From Acinetobacter sp. LoGeW2-3 (GTDB lineage: Bacteria; Pseudomonadota; Gammaproteobacteria; Pseudomonadales; Moraxellaceae): a stretch of DNA of 64,000 nt. The stretch is from NCBI RefSeq assembly GCF_002688565.1, contig NZ_CP024012.1, positions 115,400-179,399 on the forward strand. Direction: 5' to 3'. The number at the start of each line of letters is the position of its first letter. Position 1 is the stretch's first letter. A program made the position numbers and the translations under genes. Below the pieces are notes generated by a model. The model worked only from the letters and a program-made list of their open reading frames with translations, made no database searches and was not told the origin of the DNA. Positions 39,233 to 47,637 of this stretch are shown one piece after another.

Positions 39233-40954
39233 ATGTTTCCAGAATCAGAAATTGATAGAGAGTCAATGGAATTTGACGTAGTCATCGTAGGCGCAGGCCC
39301 TGCGGGTCTTTCTGCTGCGATCAAAATCCGTCAGCTTGCAATTGAAAACAACCTGAATGATCTGTCCGTTTGTGTCGTGGAAAAAGGCTCCGAAGTCGGT
39401 GCTCATATTCTTTCTGGTGCTGTACTTGAACCGCGTGCAATCAATGAACTGTTCCCGAACTGGAAAGAAGAAGGAGCGCCTTTAAATGTCCCAGTCACTG
39501 AAGATAAAACCTTCTTCCTTTTATCTGAGACTACCTCTAAAGAAGCACCGCATTGGATGGTGCCGAAAACCATGCATAACGATGGCAACTACGTGATCTC
39601 ACTCGGTAACGTGGTACGCTGGTTAGGTCAAAAAGCAGAAGAACTGGAAGTATCCATCTTCCCAGGCTTTGCCGCTGCTGAAATCCTGTACCATGAAGAT
39701 GGTTCAGTAAAAGGCATCCAAACCGGTGACATGGGCATAGGTAAAGATGGTGAACCAACACATAACTTTACCCCAGGTTACGAGCTTCATGCCAAATACA
39801 CCATCTTTGCTGAAGGCTGCCGCGGTCACTTAGGTAAACGCCTGATCCAGAAATTCAATCTGGATAAAGATGCTGATCCGCAGCATTACGGTATCGGGAT
39901 TAAAGAACTGTGGGAAATCGATCCTGCCAAGCATAAACCAGGCCTGGTGATGCACGGTGCCGGCTGGCCATTGTCTGAAACCGGTTCTTCAGGTGGCTGG
40001 TGGTTATACCACGCGGAAAACAACCAGGTCACTCTGGGCATGATTGTGGACCTTTCTTACGAAAATCCGCACATGTATCCATTCATGGAAATGCAGCGCT
40101 GGAAAACTCATCCACTGATCAAACAGTATCTGGAAGGTGGTAAGCGTATTTCTTATGGCGCACGTGCTGTCGTGAAAGGTGGCTTTAACTCTCTGCCGAA
40201 ATTCACCCTCCCAGGCGGTTGCTTAATTGGTGATGAGGCCGGCTTCCTGAACTTTGCCAAAATTAAAGGTTCACACACAGCCATGAAATCAGGCATGCTG
40301 TGTGGTGAAGCGGTGTTTGAAGCGATTGCTGCCGGTGTCGAAAAAGGGGGTGACCTTGCGATTGCCCGTGTCACGGAAGGTGAAGACCTGTTCGAAAAAG
40401 AACTGACAGCTTACACGGACAAGTTCAACAACAGCTGGCTGAAAGAAGAGCTATATAGTGCACGTAACTTTGGCCCGGCAATGCACAAGTTCGGTCAATG
40501 GATGGGTGGTGCATTTAACTTCATCGACCAGAACGTATTTAAAGTTCCATTTACATTACATGATCTGGTGCCAGATTTTAAAACTCTGAAAACTGTTGAT
40601 GCCGTGAACTTCAAACCTAACTATCCAAAACCGGATGGCAAGCTAACATTTGATCGTTTGTCTTCAGTATTCGTATCGAATACTGTGCATGAAGAAAACC
40701 AGCCTGCTCACCTGAAGCTGACGGATGCGTCAATTCCAGTGAACGTGAACCTGCCAAAATGGGATGAGCCAGCGCAACGCTACTGCCCGGCGGGTGTATA
40801 TGAAATTATGGAAAATGATGATGGTTCTAAGCGCTTCCAGATCAATGCAGCGAACTGTGTGCACTGCAAGACCTGTGACATCAAAGATCCATCTCAGAAC
40901 ATCACCTGGGTGGTACCGGAAGGTGCTGGTGGTCCGAATTATCCTAACATGTAA
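39233..40954 (+). CDS. Electron transfer flavoprotein-ubiquinone oxidoreductase
   Basis: The roughly 573-residue ETF-QO is complete: FAD motif FDVVIVGAGPAGLSAAIKI, EKGSEVGAHILSGAVLEPRA, membrane-associated GGWWLYHAENNQ and the C-terminal 4Fe-4S ferredoxin motif NAANCVHCKTCDIKDPSQNI. It passes electrons from ETF, reduced by acyl-CoA dehydrogenases, to ubiquinone at the inner membrane. This is normally a single-copy chromosomal gene; its plasmid copy heads the acyl-CoA dehydrogenase island. Start choice is uncertain: ATG 39233, TTG 39212 or ATG 39266. Codon use is richer in GC than the plasmid core, suggesting chromosomal origin. Confidence 0.92.
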   Translation: MFPESEIDRESMEFDVVIVGAGPAGLSAAIKIRQLAIENNLNDLSVCVVEKGSEVGAHILSGAVLEPRAINELFPNWKEEGAPLNVPVTEDKTFFLLSETTSKEAPHWMVPKTMHNDGNYVISLGNVVRWLGQKAEELEVSIFPGFAAAEILYHEDGSVKGIQTGDMGIGKDGEPTHNFTPGYELHAKYTIFAEGCRGHLGKRLIQKFNLDKDADPQHYGIGIKELWEIDPAKHKPGLVMHGAGWPLSETGSSGGWWLYHAENNQVTLGMIVDLSYENPHMYPFMEMQRWKTHPLIKQYLEGGKRISYGARAVVKGGFNSLPKFTLPGGCLIGDEAGFLNFAKIKGSHTAMKSGMLCGEAVFEAIAAGVEKGGDLAIARVTEGEDLFEKELTAYTDKFNNSWLKEELYSARNFGPAMHKFGQWMGGAFNFIDQNVFKVPFTLHDLVPDFKTLKTVDAVNFKPNYPKPDGKLTFDRLSSVFVSNTVHEENQPAHLKLTDASIPVNVNLPKWDEPAQRYCPAGVYEIMENDDGSKRFQINAANCVHCKTCDIKDPSQNITWVVPEGAGGPNYPNM

Positions 40955-41037
40955 TGTTAGGATAATTCTTGCGAAGCAGTGCCTCTCATATCCAAATATG
41001 TAATTTGGATAGTTCTTGCGAGGTGTTGTCTCTCATA
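40942..41037. repeat. Tandem imperfect repeats with palindromic heads
   Basis: Two units of about 48 bp. Each begins with a palindrome (TCCTAACATGTAATGTTAGGA, split here as arms TCCTAACAT/ATGTTAGGA; and TCCAAAT/ATTTGGA) and continues with TTCTTGCGAxG...TCTCATA. A third partial unit (CCCACACATGTAG) follows. The first palindrome overlaps the ETF-QO stop codon. Function unknown. Confidence 0.65.
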
Positions 41038-41084
41038 CCCACACATGTAGACGTTAGTAATAACTCTTCATTTGTTTTTTTAGG

Positions 41085-41114
41085 TAAAGCAGTCTCTTCG
41101 GAGGCTGCTTTTTT
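41085..41114 (+). terminator. Terminator after ETF-QO
   Basis: AAGCAGTCTC-TTCG-GAGGCTGCTT hairpin (one mismatch) followed by a T run. Confidence 0.8.
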
Positions 41115-41117
41115 TAT

Positions 41118-41137
41118 AACTCATACTATTATGAGTT
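41118..41137. promoter_or_regulatory. Perfect inverted repeat upstream of lysR (candidate operator)
   Basis: AACTCATACTATTATGAGTT: 8-bp arms with a 4-base spacer, about 150 bp upstream of the LysR gene. TCAT...ATGA arms recur upstream of both acyl-CoA dehydrogenase copies. Confidence 0.4.
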
Positions 41138-41290
41138 TTATGCAATTAACCTTATACAGAAAAATGTAAGCTGTGGAACACAAGTCGTAGACATGTTTAT
41201 GAACAGTTCATACGACTTATTGATAAGCCAGTTACTTCGGACGAAGAATATTTATTGAATATACTGTGCTTCTTTTGACAGGAGGTTGAT

Positions 41291-42169
41291 ATGCGCGATA
41301 TTCCACCATTAAATGCCCTACGTACTTTTGAATGTGTAGCACGACATAAAAGTTTTACCAAGGCTGCTGATGAGTTATATGTGAGTCAATCTGCTGTGAG
41401 TCGCCAAATCACACTTATAGAAGAATATCTCGGCATTGAATTCTTTAAACGTGAACGTTCTGGAATTAGCCTGACTGAAGCAGGTGAAAAATATTATGCG
41501 GAAATTGGCCCTGCATTTAATAAAATTGCTATTGCCACTCGTGGCATGAGTTCGTACCGAAAAAACAATGACATAGCTTTACGCGTATATTCAACATTTG
41601 CAGCTAAATGGCTAGTGCGAAGATTGCAAAAACTACATGCTGAAAACCCTAAACTACGCGTCAATATCAAAACCGCTGTTGCTCCTGTAGATTTTGCAAC
41701 AGAGCATGTTGATGCATCCATTCAGTTTGGTGATGGCAATTGGCCTGATGTTGATAGCTATTTTTTATGTAGTGATGAGCTTAGACCCGTATGTAGCCCA
41801 TCTCTAATTAGCCATTTAACACGCCCACCAGCTCCACAAGATGTAAATAAATATAAGCTTATACATTCTAACTATAGAAAATTAGATTGGACCGATTGGT
41901 TAGCGGCTCAAAATATCGAAAGCTCAGAAACAGATCAATTTATACTCCCAAACTCGCTTTTAGCCTACCAGGCAGCCCTTGATGGAATTGGGATCGCAAT
42001 GGCACAGACCAAGTTAGTGGAACAGGAAATTGATAATGGCAGTTTGGTCTATTTCTCTGACTATATACTTCAGCGTGATTTGGGCTATTACCTTGTCGTA
42101 CCACAAAATTCACCAAAATTAGAAAAGATTATTGAACTACGTGATTGGTTAATCGAAGAACTTAATTAA
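41291..42169 (+). CDS. LysR-family regulator (GcvA-like)
   Basis: The 292-residue LTTR has an N-terminal winged helix ([50 protein letters not shown]) and a C-terminal substrate-binding domain ([21 protein letters not shown] ... [25 protein letters not shown]). AGGAGG precedes the ATG. It lies 17 bp upstream of the MmgE/PrpD gene on the same strand and is probably the pathway regulator for the island, with an acid or CoA ester as inducer. Its exact ligand is unknown. Confidence 0.92.
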   Translation: MRDIPPLNALRTFECVARHKSFTKAADELYVSQSAVSRQITLIEEYLGIEFFKRERSGISLTEAGEKYYAEIGPAFNKIAIATRGMSSYRKNNDIALRVYSTFAAKWLVRRLQKLHAENPKLRVNIKTAVAPVDFATEHVDASIQFGDGNWPDVDSYFLCSDELRPVCSPSLISHLTRPPAPQDVNKYKLIHSNYRKLDWTDWLAAQNIESSETDQFILPNSLLAYQAALDGIGIAMAQTKLVEQEIDNGSLVYFSDYILQRDLGYYLVVPQNSPKLEKIIELRDWLIEELN

Positions 42170-42186
42170 AAGGATGTAAAAGATAT

Positions 42187-43539
42187 ATGACTACGCTCAT
42201 TCAAAAATATGCCGAATATGCTGCATTGGAAGCTCAACGAGACTTAAATCTTGAAACACTTCATCATGCGAAACGTGTTGTGCTTGATTGGTTTTCTGCT
42301 TTATACCCAGGATTCGTATCTGAAGTTGGGAAAAACATAGTTGCAACCTTTGAGGAAGAGTTTGGAAATGGTAAAAGCCGCATACCAAGTCTAAATCAAA
42401 ATGCTTTCTCATCTACAGCAGCATGGGTTTTAGGAACTGCTTCACATGCTGTAGAGTTTGATGATATTTTTCGCGATGCTGTATATCATCCGGGGGTACC
42501 AGTCATTAGTGCCGCCTTATCAGTTGCGGATGAATATCAGCGTTCTGGTTTAGAATTTTTAAAAGCAGTTGTAGTAGGGTATGAGGTTTCAACACGTCTA
42601 GGGGCGGCTGTACAACCTTCACATTATACTTACTTTCATACGACTGGAACTGTTGGTGCAATTGGTAGTGCCGCTGCTGCAGCCTTCTTAATTGATCCGC
42701 ATAATAAGGATATTTTTGCACATGCAGTTGCAACAGCAACAACTTTTGCATCAGGTTTACAGCAAGCATTTCGTTCAGATGCAATGACCAAAGCTTTGCA
42801 TGGTGGGCATGCTGCATCAATCGGTGTTACTGCAGCGAAAGCGGCTGCTAAAGGAGTCACTGGTGCATTAGATATTTTAGAAGGTGAAGTCGGTTTTGGG
42901 GCTGCATTATCAAAAGATCCAAAATGGGAAAAAGCGACTCTAAATTTAGGCACAGATTATAATGTCTGTAAGATGACCCAAAAAAATCATGGTTGTTGTG
43001 GTCATACTTTCGCTGCCATTGATGGTGCTTTAGAAATTCGTACTCAAATTCTTAATCAGAACCTGAAGATTGAGGATGTTGAGAACATTACAGTGCGTAC
43101 ATACCAAACGGCACTTAATGTAACAGGGAATTTTGATCCTGAATCAGCATTCCAATGTCGCTTCAGCTTACCTTATGTAGTCTCACATGGCTTTTTACAC
43201 GGTAGTGTTCGTTTAAATGCTTTTACAGATGAACAAATGGCATCACCAGAAACACGCGAGTTAATGAAGAAACTTATCTTAGAAAGTGATGATGAATTAA
43301 CTTCTAAGTTCCCAAATCAACGTGCGGCAAAAGTTAAAATTACGCTAAAAGATGGTCAAACATTTGAACACTTCTCCCCATGTCGAAAAGGTGATCCTGA
43401 AGCACCATTAACAGATGAAGATTTAGATCATAAATTCTTTGAATTAGTTGAGGGAGTTATAACAACATCTCAAGCCAAAGTATTAAGAGATCAAATCTGG
43501 AATCTTGAAAATATAAGTGTTGCTGACTTAACTTTATAA
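42187..43539 (+). CDS. MmgE/PrpD-family protein
   Basis: The 450-residue protein shows an MmgE/PrpD N-terminal helical domain (ASHAVEFDDIFRDAVYHPGVPVISAALSVADE; HTTGTVGAIGSAAAAAF; MTKALHGGHAASIGVTAAKAAAKG) and a C-terminal domain with RFSLPYVVSHGFLHGSV. Members include 2-methylcitrate dehydratase, cis-aconitate decarboxylase and iminodisuccinate epimerase; they act on small di- or tricarboxylic acids. No prpB/prpC is adjacent, so methylcitrate is not supported. Cotranscribed with lysR (17-bp gap) and closed by a terminator. Confidence 0.88.
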   Translation: MTTLIQKYAEYAALEAQRDLNLETLHHAKRVVLDWFSALYPGFVSEVGKNIVATFEEEFGNGKSRIPSLNQNAFSSTAAWVLGTASHAVEFDDIFRDAVYHPGVPVISAALSVADEYQRSGLEFLKAVVVGYEVSTRLGAAVQPSHYTYFHTTGTVGAIGSAAAAAFLIDPHNKDIFAHAVATATTFASGLQQAFRSDAMTKALHGGHAASIGVTAAKAAAKGVTGALDILEGEVGFGAALSKDPKWEKATLNLGTDYNVCKMTQKNHGCCGHTFAAIDGALEIRTQILNQNLKIEDVENITVRTYQTALNVTGNFDPESAFQCRFSLPYVVSHGFLHGSVRLNAFTDEQMASPETRELMKKLILESDDELTSKFPNQRAAKVKITLKDGQTFEHFSPCRKGDPEAPLTDEDLDHKFFELVEGVITTSQAKVLRDQIWNLENISVADLTL

Positions 43540-43560
43540 ATCATTATAGTTAAACAATTT

Positions 43561-43591
43561 AAAGCAGCTAGTTGAATTTACTAGCTGCTTT
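43561..43591 (+). terminator. Terminator after the MmgE/PrpD gene
   Basis: Perfect 12-bp stem AAAGCAGCTAGT/ACTAGCTGCTTT, 7-base loop, then a T run. Confidence 0.9.
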
Positions 43592-43695
43592 TTTTATTAA
43601 TACTTTAGTCTTAATAGTGAAATATAAGTGATTGATAATTATTATATTAAATTTTAAAAAACTTATTTCTATAGTTAAATGCACCAGTTTTAAAA

Positions 43696-43757
43696 ATAAG
43701 TCATGCCATGATGATTAATTAGAAAACATGATTTAAATATATCCAATATTCTAACTC
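43696..43757. promoter_or_regulatory. Duplicated promoter region of acyl-CoA dehydrogenase copy 1
   Basis: AAATAAGTCATGCCATGATGA and the downstream GAAAACAT ... TATTCTA are matched at 46372-46436 in front of copy 2 (AAGTCATAGCGTGATGA). Both contain TCAT/ATGA or TCA/TGA inverted arms, plausible LysR sites. The porin gene is preceded by a weaker AAATCATAACTAAGTGATTG. Confidence 0.4.
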
Positions 43758-43791
43758 CACAGGGTTAATTAATAGACTTAGAGTTAGACAT

Positions 43792-44940
43792 ATGGATTTC
43801 AATTTAACCGAAGAACAAAATGCATTTGCAGATTCAGTGCGCAAGTTTGCCCAAAAGGAACTGGCAGATGGCGCATTAGAACGCGCTCATTCTCATGATT
43901 ATCCGTGGGAAATCGCTGCCAAATTGGCAGAAATGGGTCTGATCGGTATCACTGTTAAAGAAGAAGATGGCGGTATTGGCGGGACCTTGATGGATGCCGT
44001 GATTGCCATTCAGGAACTTGCGCTGGTTTGCCCAAAAAGTGCTGACGTGGTTCAGGCGGGTAACTTTGGTGCGATCCGTACCTTCGCAGAATATGCATCT
44101 CCTTACCTGAAAGAGAAATATCTTCCAGATTTATTGGCAGGTAAAAAACTGCTTGCTTTAGGCATGAGTGAGCCAGGCGCAGGGTCATCAGTGACTGAGC
44201 TAAAAACTTCAGCAGTTGAAGATGGTGACCACTACATTATCAATGGTTCTAAAGTCTTCTCTACACATAGTCCACATGCTGATACCTTCCTCATTTATGT
44301 CCGCTTTGGTGAAGGGCTTGATGGTATTGGTTCGGTGATGATCGATCGCGGTACACCAGGCTTTGAAGTGGGCCAGCCTTCATCATTTATGAGCGGTGAA
44401 GAGTGGTGCCAGCTTTATTTTGATAATTGCCGTATCCCAAAAGAAAACGTATTGCTTGGCCCTGGTGGCTTTAAAAAGCAGATATCAGGTTTCAACGTTG
44501 AACGTATTGGTAATGCATCACGCGCATTAGCACTCGGCCGTCATGCTTTTAACGTAGCGCGTCAGCACTGTTTGGACCGTGAACAGTTCGGCAAGCCTTT
44601 ATGTGAGTTCCAAGGTCTGCAATGGAAATTTTCTGAGATGGCTCTGAAGCTGGAAGGTTCACAACTGCTTCTTTACCGTGCGGCAATCAATGCCGATGGT
44701 GGTCTGCCATCTGCTTATGAAACCAGTATTGCGAAACTATCATGCAACCTGACGGGCTGGGAAGTATCTAACGAAGCGCTGCAGGCGATGGGTGGCTACG
44801 GTTATTCAACAGAATCATTGGTTGAGTACTGTGTGAAGCGTACCCGTGGCTGGATGATTGCAGGTGGTTCAATCGAAGTTCTGAAGAACCGTATTGCAGA
44901 AGATGTATTTGGTCGTCGTTTCAATCAGCGTGCGAAGTAG
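43792..44940 (+). CDS. Acyl-CoA dehydrogenase, copy 1
   Basis: The 382-residue ACAD is complete: N-terminal helical domain (MDFNLTEEQNAFADSVRKFA), ALGMSEPGAGSSVTELKT, beta domain, and C-terminal flavin helices ERIGNASRALALGRHAFNVARQH, QAMGGYGYSTESLVEYCVKRTRG and GGSIEVLKNRIAEDVFGRR. It forms the 2-enoyl-CoA, passing electrons to ETF and the ETF-QO at 39 kb. Its protein differs from copy 2 at only a handful of positions. The substrate is unknown; a medium-chain or dicarboxylyl-CoA ester would fit the thiolase and porin in the island. Confidence 0.92.
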   Translation: MDFNLTEEQNAFADSVRKFAQKELADGALERAHSHDYPWEIAAKLAEMGLIGITVKEEDGGIGGTLMDAVIAIQELALVCPKSADVVQAGNFGAIRTFAEYASPYLKEKYLPDLLAGKKLLALGMSEPGAGSSVTELKTSAVEDGDHYIINGSKVFSTHSPHADTFLIYVRFGEGLDGIGSVMIDRGTPGFEVGQPSSFMSGEEWCQLYFDNCRIPKENVLLGPGGFKKQISGFNVERIGNASRALALGRHAFNVARQHCLDREQFGKPLCEFQGLQWKFSEMALKLEGSQLLLYRAAINADGGLPSAYETSIAKLSCNLTGWEVSNEALQAMGGYGYSTESLVEYCVKRTRGWMIAGGSIEVLKNRIAEDVFGRRFNQRAK

Positions 44941-44999
44941 ATTCACGGGAAAAGTGGATGTTTTAAATATAAGATGTATGTATTGCAAAGGAAATCATT

Positions 45000-46316
45000 A
45001 TGCATGTAGATACTGTTGCCAATAACGGAAGTGGCAGTAAAAAATGGAAACTTGCTTTTATATTCGCATTTTTAACACTCATCGTTGATGGTGCGGATGT
45101 AATGTTTCTGGCGTTTAGCTTAGCCAGTATTAAAGCTGATTTTGGTTTATCTGCTGTTGAAGCAGGTATGTTGGGTAGTGTCACACTGGTAGGTATGGCA
45201 CTTGGTGGTGTAACAGGTGGATGGTCTAGCGACCGTTTTGGACGCGTAAAGACCATTACATTCTGTGTATTTGTGTTCTCAATTCTGACTTCATTTATCG
45301 GTTTTGCAGAAAACGTTACACAATTTGCAATCTTAAGATTTATCTCAGCATTATTCTTAGGTTCTGTTTATATGGTGTGTAGTACATTACTTGCGGAATC
45401 AGTACCTACCCATAAGAGAACAACAATTGTTGCTTCTTTGCAGACTGGTATTACTGTTGGCTATATTGTTGCAAGTATCTTAGCTGGTGTGATCATTCCA
45501 GATTTTGGTTGGCGTCCAATGTTTATGCTTGCGAGTGTGGGCGTGATTTTAGCCATCGCAATGTACATTATGGTTCCAGAATCTGATGCCTGGTTAGCTG
45601 CTAAAGACAATATTCGTAAGCAAATTGCCACCAAATCAAAAGCACCAAAGGGAGCTTTTACTACATTATTTAAAGATCCGTCAGTACGTAAAATTTTAAT
45701 TCTATGGGTCCTTGCTAGTGGCTTCATGCATTTTGGTTATTATGGTGTAAATAACTGGATGCCGTTATATCTTGAACAAGAATTAGGAATGCAGATTAAA
45801 AAGCTAACTACTTTCATGGTAGGTAGTTATACCGCAATGATTCTTGGTAAAGTGATTGCGGGTATTCTAGGCGATAAGATTGGTCGTCGTGCAACATTCG
45901 CGTTAGGTACTGTGAGTACGGCATTGTTCTTGATCGTAATTGTGATGTTTAATTCTCCGAATAACATCTTATGGTTATTGATCGGCTTCGGTTTCTTATA
46001 TGGTCTACCATTTGGTGTATATGGCACATATATGGCGGAAAGTTTCCCGACTCGTATCCGTGGTACATCTTTGGGTGTAGCACATAACATGGGACGTATT
46101 GGTTCTTCTATTGGTCCAATTGCAATTGGTTTCGTCGCGACAAATGCCTCTGTAGGTTATGGTTTCTTAATGATGGGTGCTGCTTATTTAGTTTGTGTAT
46201 TACCTGTATTCTTTATTAGGGAACATCTGTATGATCCACAAGGAAATGCAGAAGTTGCTTCAGATGGTAGTAACTCTGAAGAAAAACCTATAAAAACAGT
46301 CAATCAAACTGTATAA
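45000..46316 (+). CDS. MFS transporter, AAHS-like (aromatic/organic acid:H+ symporter)
   Basis: The 438-residue protein has twelve predicted membrane helices. It has the DGADVMFLAF motif in helix 1, typical of the AAHS group, GGWSSDRFGRVKTI between helices 2 and 3, LRFISALFLGSVYMVCSTLLAESVPTHKR, and GDKIGRRATFALG in the second half. It likely imports the organic acid that the island degrades, powered by protons. The gene is sandwiched between the two acyl-CoA dehydrogenase copies and ends at a strong terminator. Confidence 0.88.
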   Translation: MHVDTVANNGSGSKKWKLAFIFAFLTLIVDGADVMFLAFSLASIKADFGLSAVEAGMLGSVTLVGMALGGVTGGWSSDRFGRVKTITFCVFVFSILTSFIGFAENVTQFAILRFISALFLGSVYMVCSTLLAESVPTHKRTTIVASLQTGITVGYIVASILAGVIIPDFGWRPMFMLASVGVILAIAMYIMVPESDAWLAAKDNIRKQIATKSKAPKGAFTTLFKDPSVRKILILWVLASGFMHFGYYGVNNWMPLYLEQELGMQIKKLTTFMVGSYTAMILGKVIAGILGDKIGRRATFALGTVSTALFLIVIVMFNSPNNILWLLIGFGFLYGLPFGVYGTYMAESFPTRIRGTSLGVAHNMGRIGSSIGPIAIGFVATNASVGYGFLMMGAAYLVCVLPVFFIREHLYDPQGNAEVASDGSNSEEKPIKTVNQTV

Positions 46317-46323
46317 GTCAGCT

Positions 46324-46353
46324 AAAAAAACGCCCTAAATAGGGCGTTTTTTT
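46324..46353 (+). terminator. Terminator after the MFS gene
   Basis: AAAAAAACGCCCTA/TAGGGCGTTTTTTT hairpin, near perfect, 8 bp after the stop. Confidence 0.92.
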
Positions 46354-46466
46354 ATTGTTTTACATTTTCTCAAATAAGTCATAGCGTGATGATTTATATG
46401 AAAACATAAAATAAATAAAACACCTATTCTAGAACTATAAGATATATTGGATAGAGAGTTAAACAT

Positions 46467-47615
46467 ATGGATTTCAATTTAACCGAAGAACAAAATGCAT
46501 TTGCAGATTCAGTGCGCAAGTTTGCCCAAAAGGAATTAGCAGACGGTGCATTAGAACGCGCTCATTCTCATGATTATCCGTGGGATATCGCTGCCAAATT
46601 GGCAGAAATGGGTCTGATCGGGATCACGGTCAAAGAAGAAGATGGCGGTATTGGCGGGACCTTGATGGATGCCGTGATTGCCATTCAGGAACTTGCTTTA
46701 GTTTGTCCAAAAAGTGCCGATGTTGTTCAAGCCGGGAACTTTGGCGCAATCCGCACCTTCGCAGAATACGCATCTCCATACCTGAAAGAAAAATACCTTC
46801 CGGATTTGTTGGCAGGCAAAAAACTGCTTGCCCTAGGCATGAGTGAGCCAGGTGCAGGTTCATCAGTAACTGAACTGAAAACTGCAGCCGTTGAAGATGG
46901 TGACCACTACATTATCAATGGTTCTAAAGTCTTCTCTACACATAGTCCACATGCTGATACCTTCCTCATTTATGTCCGCTTTGGTGAAGGGCTTGATGGT
47001 ATTGGTTCAGTCATGATCGATCGTGGTACTCCGGGCTTTGAAATAGGTCAGCCTTCAGCATTCATGAGCGGTGAAGAATGGTGTCAGCTGTACTTTGATA
47101 ACTGCCGTATCCCGAAAGAAAACGTATTGCTTGGTCCTGGTGGCTTTAAAAAACAAATCTCAGGTTTCAACGTTGAGCGTATTGGTAATGCATCACGTGC
47201 ATTAGCTTTAGGTCGTCACGCTTTCAATGTGGCACGTCAGCACTGTCTGGACCGTGAACAGTTCGGTAAGCCTTTATGTGAATTCCAAGGTCTGCAATGG
47301 AAATTTGCTGAAATGGCACTGAAGCTGGAAGGTTCACAACTGCTACTTTACCGTGCCGCAATCAATGCCGATGGTGGCCTGCCATCAGCCTATGAAACAA
47401 GCATTGCAAAATTGTCATGCAACCTGACGGGTTGGGAAGTATCTAACGAAGCGCTGCAGGCGATGGGTGGCTACGGTTATTCAACAGAATCATTGGTTGA
47501 GTACTGTGTGAAGCGTACCCGTGGCTGGATGATTGCAGGTGGTTCAATCGAAGTTCTGAAGAACCGTATTGCAGAAGATGTATTTGGTCGTCGTTTCAAT
47601 CAGCGTGCGAAGTAA
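46467..47615 (+). CDS. Acyl-CoA dehydrogenase, copy 2
   Basis: The 382-residue ACAD is nearly identical to copy 1, with differences such as WDIA for WEIA, LKTAAVEDG for LKTSAVEDG, FEIGQPSAF for FEVGQPSSF and KFAEM for KFSEM. All ACAD motifs are kept. Nucleotide divergence is uneven: synonymous differences are frequent in some parts, while about 120 bp (46890-47009) and the last 176 bp or so are identical to copy 1. It is the first gene of the downstream run (22-bp gap to the CoA ligase). Confidence 0.92.
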   Translation: MDFNLTEEQNAFADSVRKFAQKELADGALERAHSHDYPWDIAAKLAEMGLIGITVKEEDGGIGGTLMDAVIAIQELALVCPKSADVVQAGNFGAIRTFAEYASPYLKEKYLPDLLAGKKLLALGMSEPGAGSSVTELKTAAVEDGDHYIINGSKVFSTHSPHADTFLIYVRFGEGLDGIGSVMIDRGTPGFEIGQPSAFMSGEEWCQLYFDNCRIPKENVLLGPGGFKKQISGFNVERIGNASRALALGRHAFNVARQHCLDREQFGKPLCEFQGLQWKFAEMALKLEGSQLLLYRAAINADGGLPSAYETSIAKLSCNLTGWEVSNEALQAMGGYGYSTESLVEYCVKRTRGWMIAGGSIEVLKNRIAEDVFGRRFNQRAK

Positions 47616-47637
47616 AATTTAAAAAGGATTTAGAGAA

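Noticed and set aside
42187..43539. 2-methylcitrate dehydratase PrpD of a propionate pathway
   Set aside because: No prpB, prpC or acnD genes are nearby; only family-level naming is justified.
46580..46846. Additional small ORFs inside the acyl-CoA dehydrogenase, purU and other genes
   Set aside because: They lie in alternative frames of well-supported genes, lack ribosome sites, and the repeated ones merely mirror duplicated DNA.
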